Assembly (NCBI GenBank): GCA_031254685.1
Contig: JAIRTZ010000047.1
Span: 1 to 11,556 of the forward strand
Reading direction: 5' to 3'
DNA: 11,556 bases
Source of the DNA: Methanomassiliicoccaceae archaeon
Lineage (GTDB): Archaea; Thermoplasmatota; Thermoplasmata; Methanomassiliicoccales; Methanomethylophilaceae
The translations under genes and the position numbers were made by a program. The notes below the pieces were generated by a model. The model ran no database searches. It was not told where the DNA came from and saw only the letters and a program-made list of their open reading frames with translations. Below, one piece after another: positions 7,261 to 11,556 of the stretch (its first letter is position 1; every line of letters starts with the position of its first letter).

Positions 7261-7845
7261 TCAGAAGAGCTCGAACGCGGCCGCCAGCGCGGCATTCACC
7301 GCCGCGTGCACATCGTCGGCGCCGCCCACGATTATAACGTCATCGGGACCTATGCCGACGTTCCTCCTGATCCTCACCGCAAGTTCGGGACGTTCTTTAT
7401 CGAGGTCCCAGTCGGGGGGCATCATCAGCACCCCGTTGCGGAAGATTATCGTGGTGCACCCGGACGCGCCGGCGCGGATGCCCGCGTCGCGCTGCTGCAT
7501 GCCGTTCTCGATCTTCGACGATACGCCGGATACTTTCACGGCCTGCTGATAAGCCCCGAGGACAACGTCGCCGACGTTCAGGTCCAGAACACGTAACGGA
7601 AGCTCGTTCAGAAAGCCGAGGCCGGTCTTCGTTATGGTGATCCCCGTCTGCCTGACGGAGATCATCTCCCATTCTTTCAGGGTGTCAAGGATACGGCGCA
7701 TGCTCCCCTCACCGATGCCGACGAGCTCCGCCAGGACCTTGCGGCCGATGCGCTTCCCGTCCGAGAGCAGGTGGAGCGCCCAATATACATTGGTGTCCCC
7801 GAACCTGAACATCGGGCCGTATTGCGGCGTGGTCATTATCTTCAC
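7261..7845 (-). CDS. Winged-helix protein with DUF4443-like C-terminal domain
   Basis: The product is 194 residues. Residues about 12-80 form a winged helix: an N-terminal helix (VYWALHLLSDG), a second and recognition helix (LAELVGIGEGSMRRILDTL), and a wing (ITITKTGLGFL). Residues about 85-194 carry the pattern ENGMQQRDAGIRAGASG, CTTIIFRNG, and a Gly-rich IIVGGADD strand, which I recognise as the archaeal DUF4443 type; its function is not known. The GTG at 7845 begins one base after the mat stop. The GAGG at the end of mat sits at normal RBS distance for this GTG, while the ATG at 7836 is farther away. Translation is probably coupled to mat. It may be a regulator or a ligand-binding accessory; the family name is from memory. 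Confidence 0.7.
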   Translation of the reverse strand: MKIMTTPQYGPMFRFGDTNVYWALHLLSDGKRIGRKVLAELVGIGEGSMRRILDTLKEWEMISVRQTGITITKTGLGFLNELPLRVLDLNVGDVVLGAYQQAVKVSGVSSKIENGMQQRDAGIRAGASGCTTIIFRNGVLMMPPDWDLDKERPELAVRIRRNVGIGPDDVIIVGGADDVHAAVNAALAAAFELF

Positions 7846-7846
7846 G

Positions 7847-9046
7847 TCAGAACGTCCTCACTTTTCCGTCGATTATCATATCCGTGATTTTGTCCACGTT
7901 GTCCAGCCAATCCTCGACGATCGCCTCGGCGTCCTTCTTCCATTTCGGCAGCTGGGTGAGGTCCTTCGTGACGAGCTGGACATTTGCGTTGAGCGGGTGC
8001 GTCACCGGCTTGCCGATCTGCGACAGCAGCCTTACGCGCACCTCGACGTCCGGTGAGACCTTTTTGGCGACGTCGTCCGCTATCAGGCGCGACATGATGT
8101 TGAATATCTTTCCGATGTGCGTGATCGGGTTCTTTCCCGACGTGGCTTCCATGCTCATCGGACGGTACGGCGTAATGAGCCCGTTGGCCCTGTTGCCGCG
8201 TCCCACGGAGCCGTCGTCGCCCTGTTCCTGCGACAGGCCCGTGCACGTGAGATAGAACACCTTTTTCTTGATGTTGTCGCCGGTGTTCACCTCAAGTTTT
8301 ACTTTCAGGTCGTTCTTCACGATCTTCAGCGCATTGTCGTACACGCGGTCCTTCAATTCCTGTACGGCCGATACGTATGCGCTCTCGTCGTCCAGATATT
8401 TATCGACCATCGCGCACGCGACGGTCAGCGTCAGATTCTTGCCGACCCTTGACGCCATCACTTTGACGTCCTGCCCCGTTCCCTTCATGATGTTCTTCAG
8501 CTTTCCGTTTATGAACTCCTCCGTCTCGAGAACGACCCGGTCTGTTAAACTGTACGGCGCGTACCCGACGCCGAACGACGTGTCGTTGGCAAGGAACTTT
8601 GACGTCTGATACACACCGCGCAGGTCGTCCGAGCCCTGCCCGATCCTTGCGTCCAGGATCACTTCCGAGTCCGCGTCAAGGTTCGGGAAGGTCTTTCTCA
8701 AATAATCGCGCGCCGCCCTGAGCGCCGTCGGCTTGCACGGAAGCGACCTGTCCTTCACATGTGTCGTCGCCCTTCCGACAAGCAGGATGTACACAGGATC
8801 GACAACGCATCCGCCCCCGAACCTCGGGTTCGACTGACCGGCGGCGATCTGCGTCTCGTCGGTGTTGTGGTGCAGCACAGTACCTATCTCCTTTCTGTAC
8901 ATCTTACACAGCGCCCTGCTCACCTGCTCGGCGAGCGCATCGGCAACGCTGTCGGGATGCCCGATACCTTTCCTTTCGACAAGTTCCACTTTCCCCAGGG
9001 GGACAGGTATTTCGTTGATCCCTTCGACATAGATGTTCTTAGCCAT
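7847..9046 (-). CDS. mat: Archaeal S-adenosylmethionine synthetase
   Basis: The 399-residue enzyme makes S-adenosylmethionine, phosphate and diphosphate from methionine and ATP in the cytoplasm. It is the archaeal type (AdoMet_Synthase, about 400 residues), not bacterial MetK. Visible hallmarks are ERKGIGHPDS at 24-33, NPRFGGGCVVDP at 73-84, DARIGQGSDDL at 132-142, GDDGSVGRGNR at 276-286 and SGKNPITHIGKIFN at 303-316. The length is full. An ATG start is preceded by GGAG and AAGGG within 14 bases. It opens a likely operon with the DUF4443-like and TIM-barrel genes. In a methylotrophic methanogen SAM also feeds corrinoid and other methylations, but the sequence here does not show that link. Confidence 0.95.
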   Translation of the reverse strand: MAKNIYVEGINEIPVPLGKVELVERKGIGHPDSVADALAEQVSRALCKMYRKEIGTVLHHNTDETQIAAGQSNPRFGGGCVVDPVYILLVGRATTHVKDRSLPCKPTALRAARDYLRKTFPNLDADSEVILDARIGQGSDDLRGVYQTSKFLANDTSFGVGYAPYSLTDRVVLETEEFINGKLKNIMKGTGQDVKVMASRVGKNLTLTVACAMVDKYLDDESAYVSAVQELKDRVYDNALKIVKNDLKVKLEVNTGDNIKKKVFYLTCTGLSQEQGDDGSVGRGNRANGLITPYRPMSMEATSGKNPITHIGKIFNIMSRLIADDVAKKVSPDVEVRVRLLSQIGKPVTHPLNANVQLVTKDLTQLPKWKKDAEAIVEDWLDNVDKITDMIIDGKVRTF

Positions 9047-9085
9047 TGTTACCCTTCTCCATAAATTACCAAGAGGTTACCATAT

Positions 9086-9143
9086 AGTCATTGATTGACT
9101 GTGTACATAAAGTACATTGATGTAAATATTCATATACGAATAT
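9086..9143. promoter_or_regulatory. Three consecutive dyads between mat and the HTH-CBS gene (candidate operators)
   Basis: Three inverted repeats sit side by side: AGTCA-N5-TGACT (9086-9100), TGTAC-N5-GTACA (9102-9116) and ATATTC-N6-GAATAT (9126-9143). The first two share a 5-5-5 layout and 16-base centre spacing. The second contains the best TATA-like box for mat (CTTTATGTA on the minus strand, 9104-9112). The third covers the best TATA-like region for the HTH-CBS gene. A dimeric HTH protein bound here could block TBP on either side. Confidence 0.5.
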
Positions 9144-9157
9144 ATTGATACGGTTTT

Positions 9158-9721
9158 ATGAAATTCCCTCCCGCGTCAGATATCAGAAAGGTAAGAAAGA
9201 GCCTTGACGTCACCCAGGCGCAGCTGGCCTCCGCGTCCGGCATAAGCCAGAGCACAATAGCGAAGATCGAGAGGAACAGCATATCCGCGAGCTACGCCAC
9301 CATCGTCAAATTATTCGAGACGCTGGATGAGATGAGGAACTCCACCGAAAAAGATCTGACGGCGGCGGACGTCGCATCGAAGGGCGTCGTCACGGTACAG
9401 TGCACCGATAAGGTGCGCGTGGCGTCGGACCTCATGAAGACCACCGGCTATTCGCAATTGCCGGTGCTCAAGGGGGAGATCCCCGTCGGAAGCATTTCGG
9501 AACGCAGCATATTCGAACTCGTCCGTCAGGGGAAGACGATGGACGAGCTTGTTGAGACGAACATCGCCAGGGTGATGGACGAATCGTTCCCCGTCGTCAC
9601 CGAGAACACGCCGATGACAACGATAACGTCAATGATGAGCAACTGCAACGCGGTGCTCGTGTCCAGGAAAGGAAAGATAGTCGGCGTGATAACGAACGCG
9701 GATATGCTGAAGATGATATGA
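9158..9721 (+). CDS. XRE-type HTH regulator with a C-terminal CBS domain pair
   Basis: The 187-residue protein begins with an XRE/Cro helix-turn-helix (about 8-60) whose helices include TQAQLASASGIS and QSTIAKIERNS. Two CBS motifs follow (about 70-125 and 136-187), the first with TGYSQLPVL and GSISERSI, the second with NCNAVLVS and VGVITNADML. CBS pairs bind adenosyl compounds such as AMP, ATP or SAM, so it is probably a ligand-sensing transcription factor in the cytoplasm. It is divergent from mat, with dyads between them that are candidate targets. There is no Shine-Dalgarno before the ATG and a TATA-like region lies about 26-31 bases upstream, which suggests a leaderless transcript. The ligand and targets are inference. 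Confidence 0.85.
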   Translation: MKFPPASDIRKVRKSLDVTQAQLASASGISQSTIAKIERNSISASYATIVKLFETLDEMRNSTEKDLTAADVASKGVVTVQCTDKVRVASDLMKTTGYSQLPVLKGEIPVGSISERSIFELVRQGKTMDELVETNIARVMDESFPVVTENTPMTTITSMMSNCNAVLVSRKGKIVGVITNADMLKMI

Positions 9722-9736
9722 CCGCGCGGAACGGCA

Positions 9737-10627
9737 TCATCTTACGGTGAACATCATCAGGTCGCGCGCGACCATCGAGTTCTGGAATATCTCGCGGCAC
9801 TCGTTCTCGATCACGGTCAGATCATCGTACCTGTTGCTCATATGCGTTACGATCAGCACCGATACGTTCGCTTCCTTCGCGGTCTGCGCCGCATCGTGCG
9901 ACGTGGAATGCATATGCTCCCTCGCCAGGGATATATCCTTATGGGAATATGTGGCCTCGTGGATGAGGACGTCGGCGTCCTTCGCCATGTCCGAGATGCG
10001 CTGGCATCTCACCGTATCTCCGGAATAGACTATCTTGCGTCCCGTTCTGACCGGCCCGATCACATCCTCCGGGCGCACGCCGTTGACGGTCTCCCCGTTC
10101 TGCAGCCTGGAGAAGTCGGGGCCCGGAGCCAGGCCAAGCGATTGCGCCTTGGCTTTGTCGAATTTTCCCGGGCGCGCATTCTCCTCGAACACGAATCCCA
10201 GCGCGGTCACGCTGTGCTTGACATCGAACGCCCTTACGACGAACTCCTTGAATACGAACGTGTCGCCGCCGGAAGCCTCGATGATGTCGACGTCATAATC
10301 AAGGTCTCCGCCGCATGATTCCATCAGCCGGTCCACGGACCCCTTGAATCCCTCGGGCCCGACAAGCAGTATCTCATCGCGCCGGCCGGACATGCTCATC
10401 GTCTGCAGCAGCCCCGGTATCCCGAGCAAATGGTCGCCGTGCAGGTGCGACACGAATATCGCCTTGATCCTCATGAACGATAACGGCGAGATCATGATCT
10501 GCCGCTGCGAACCTTCCCCGCAGTCGAAAAGTATCACGTCACGGTTCATTCTCACGGCGATGCACGGTAAAGAGCGTTCCCTGGAGGGGACGCTGGCGCC
10601 GGTGCCCGCGAACAGGATGTCGACCAT
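9737..10627 (-). CDS. rnz: Ribonuclease Z (tRNA 3' endonuclease)
   Basis: This 296-residue metallo-beta-lactamase-fold nuclease cuts the 3' trailer from pre-tRNA. Visible residues are the short-form set: SHLHGDH at 60-66 (His61, His63, Asp65, His66), His138 in DVKHS, SGDT with Asp204, the HST motif at 240-242, and His262 followed by MSNRYD. The N-terminus VDILFAGTGAS is typical, so the ATG at 10627 is chosen although the frame stays open to 10858. That extension overlaps the small zinc-finger gene and looks non-native. It starts two bases after the upstream stop, so the two genes are probably cotranscribed and translationally coupled. The 3' end lies only 15 bases from the convergent HTH-CBS stop. 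Confidence 0.93.
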   Translation of the reverse strand: MVDILFAGTGASVPSRERSLPCIAVRMNRDVILFDCGEGSQRQIMISPLSFMRIKAIFVSHLHGDHLLGIPGLLQTMSMSGRRDEILLVGPEGFKGSVDRLMESCGGDLDYDVDIIEASGGDTFVFKEFVVRAFDVKHSVTALGFVFEENARPGKFDKAKAQSLGLAPGPDFSRLQNGETVNGVRPEDVIGPVRTGRKIVYSGDTVRCQRISDMAKDADVLIHEATYSHKDISLAREHMHSTSHDAAQTAKEANVSVLIVTHMSNRYDDLTVIENECREIFQNSMVARDLMMFTVR

Positions 10628-10629
10628 GG

Positions 10630-10836
10630 TCAATACCCTAAATTGTTGAGCTTTCTGTCCTTCTTGGTTTCTTTCTTGTACTCGCGATAGTGGTCCTTGC
10701 AGAGATGCGCCGCCCTTGCGCATTCCGGTTTCAGCGAAAGTTTCGATTCCTTCACCTGTTTCAGGCTTATCGATCTTTCCGCCTCCTTGGAACACCCCGC
10801 GACGTCGCACGTCTCCTTTTTGATTTCCGCTGCCAT
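10630..10836 (-). CDS. Small zinc-finger-like protein (68 residues)
   Basis: The product has Cys10-x4-Cys15, Cys39, and Cys46-x2-His49 in LCKDHY, followed by a lysine-rich tail (REYKKETKKDRK). Cys10, Cys15, Cys46 and His49 are plausible zinc ligands, and the basic tail suggests nucleic-acid binding. I do not recognise a named family. The ATG is preceded by GGAG only three bases away, a short spacing. A TATA-like ACAAATATATTG lies at about 10859-10870, near 25 bases before the start. It sits two bases before rnz, so a link to RNA processing is possible but only inferred from position. Confidence 0.75.
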   Translation of the reverse strand: MAAEIKKETCDVAGCSKEAERSISLKQVKESKLSLKPECARAAHLCKDHYREYKKETKKDRKLNNLGY

Positions 10837-10936
10837 ATGCTCCGAATGTTAACGGCACAATATATTTGTTCCCACGCTACCGCCTTTCCCGCCGTCCTGT
10901 CTAAAGATTAAATTCAATGACGTCATACGTGTGAGC
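10837..10936. promoter_or_regulatory. Divergent promoter region between the zinc-finger/rnz pair and rpe
   Basis: For the minus-strand pair a TATA-like AAATATATT lies near 10860-10868, placing the start of transcription close to the ATG. For rpe a TTAAATTC at 10908-10915 is centred about 26 bases before the ATG at 10937, so that transcript may be leaderless or nearly so. No gene is seen in these 100 bases. Confidence 0.45.
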
Positions 10937-11556
10937 ATGACGAAAGTGTCCCCGTCGATGCTGTCCGCCGATTTCTCCAGGCTGGGCGACGAATTGAGAC
11001 GGGTGGAGGAAGCGGGCGCGGACTGGGCGCACATCGACGTGATGGACGGGATGTTCGTCCCGAACATAACGATAGGGCCGTCCGTTGTGAGGGCGCTGAG
11101 GCCGTTATCGAAGATACCGTTCGATGTGCACCTGATGATAGAGGACCCGCTGAGATATGTGGAGGATTTTTCGAAGGCGGGCGCCGACATGATAACGGTG
11201 CACGTCGAGTCGAAAGGCAACACGATGAGGGCGATCGACAGGATAAGGGAATTGGGAAGGTCCCCCGGCATATCGCTCAACCCCGGGACCCCGTTCAAAA
11301 AGGTCAGGAAATTCATGCACAAGGTCGACCTCATACTGATAATGACAGTTCAGCCCGGATTCGGAGGCCAGGCGTTCAGGGAGGAGTGCGTGCCGAAGAT
11401 ATCGGAAGCGAGAAGATATATCGACGAAAATAACCTGAACGCTGAGATCGTGATCGACGGCGGGATCAACCGCGACACAGGGAAACGGTGCGCGGACGCC
11501 GGCGCCACGGTATTGGCCGCCGGAAGCTCGCTGTTCTCGCTCGCGGACAGATCGGA
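10937..11556 (+). CDS. rpe: Ribulose-phosphate 3-epimerase, 3' end outside window
   Basis: The frame is open to the right edge (206 codons plus two bases). The enzyme interconverts ribulose 5-phosphate and xylulose 5-phosphate in pentose-phosphate metabolism. Its (beta/alpha)8 motifs are in order: SPSMLSADF at 5-13 (Ser7), HIDVMDGMFVPN at 32-43 (metal ligands His32 and Asp34), FDVHLMI at 62-68 (His65), SLNPGTP at 113-119, MTVQPGFGGQ at 136-145, and IDGGIN at 173-178 (Asp174). All expected active-site residues are present. The phosphate-loop strand reads TVQPGF where many homologues have SVNPGF. The family is about 220 residues, so only the last 15 or so are missing. It stands alone and is divergent from rnz. 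Confidence 0.93.
   Translation, partial: MTKVSPSMLSADFSRLGDELRRVEEAGADWAHIDVMDGMFVPNITIGPSVVRALRPLSKIPFDVHLMIEDPLRYVEDFSKAGADMITVHVESKGNTMRAIDRIRELGRSPGISLNPGTPFKKVRKFMHKVDLILIMTVQPGFGGQAFREECVPKISEARRYIDENNLNAEIVIDGGINRDTGKRCADAGATVLAAGSSLFSLADRS

Noticed and set aside
7224..7295. 24-residue N-terminal extension of the TIM-barrel protein
   Set aside because: It would overlap the upstream gene by 35 bases and is low-complexity Arg/Ser. The first barrel strand starts just after the ATG at 7223.
9047..9157. SAM riboswitch before mat
   Set aside because: The leader is too short for known SAM riboswitch folds and the dyads are short palindromes typical of protein sites, not long paired helices.
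10628..10858. In-frame 77-codon extension of RNase Z
   Set aside because: RNase Z begins with the VDILFAGTGAS strand right after the ATG at 10627. The extension overlaps the zinc-finger gene in another frame and has no family resemblance.
10849..11334. Antisense open frame opposite rpe
   Set aside because: The plus strand encodes a complete set of ribulose-phosphate epimerase motifs; the antisense frame has none.

Overview
The window reads as archaeal chromosome, most likely from a gut-associated methanogen of the Methanomassiliicoccales (Thermoplasmatota). The reasons are an archaeal-type S-adenosylmethionine synthetase, an archaeal winged-helix/DUF4443-like protein, an HTH-CBS regulator, an archaeal RNase Z, TATA-type promoters with near-leaderless starts, and large surface proteins built from InlB/Listeria-Bacteroides repeats. 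The lineage call is inference; the archaeal call is well supported. All eight visible stop codons are TGA or TAA and none is TAG.

Layout. Positions 1-1289 (+) hold the 3' part of a surface protein with InlB-type B-repeats, a C-terminal membrane segment and a short domain after the membrane. A stem-loop terminator and an AT-rich promoter region follow (1290-1499). Positions 1500-6167 (+) encode a 1555-residue paralogue. It has an N-terminal membrane anchor or signal, two homologous beta-solenoid modules, an Ig-like bridge, six B-repeats, a second membrane segment, and the same C-terminal domain. Positions 6183-6247 form a double-hairpin, apparently bidirectional terminator.

Positions 6249-9046 (-) form a probable three-gene operon read right to left: mat (SAM synthetase), a winged-helix/DUF4443-like protein, and a xylose-isomerase-like TIM-barrel protein. 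Divergent from it, 9158-9721 (+) encodes an XRE-type HTH protein with a CBS pair. The 111-bp space between them carries three consecutive dyads that overlap the predicted promoters of both genes. Positions 9737-10836 (-) are a tight pair, a 68-residue zinc-finger-like protein followed by RNase Z (tRNA 3'-end processing). From 10937 (+), ribulose-phosphate 3-epimerase runs off the right edge.

The left half (1-6167) is accessory surface-protein DNA: repetitive, internally duplicated and probably evolving by repeat expansion. The right half is housekeeping. The most interesting items are the paired giant surface proteins that share a domain on the predicted cytoplasmic side, the internal duplication of the solenoid, and the dyad-rich control region between the SAM synthetase and a CBS-domain regulator that could sense an adenosyl ligand. 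No CRISPR array, insertion sequence, tRNA, rRNA or recognisable defence system is visible.
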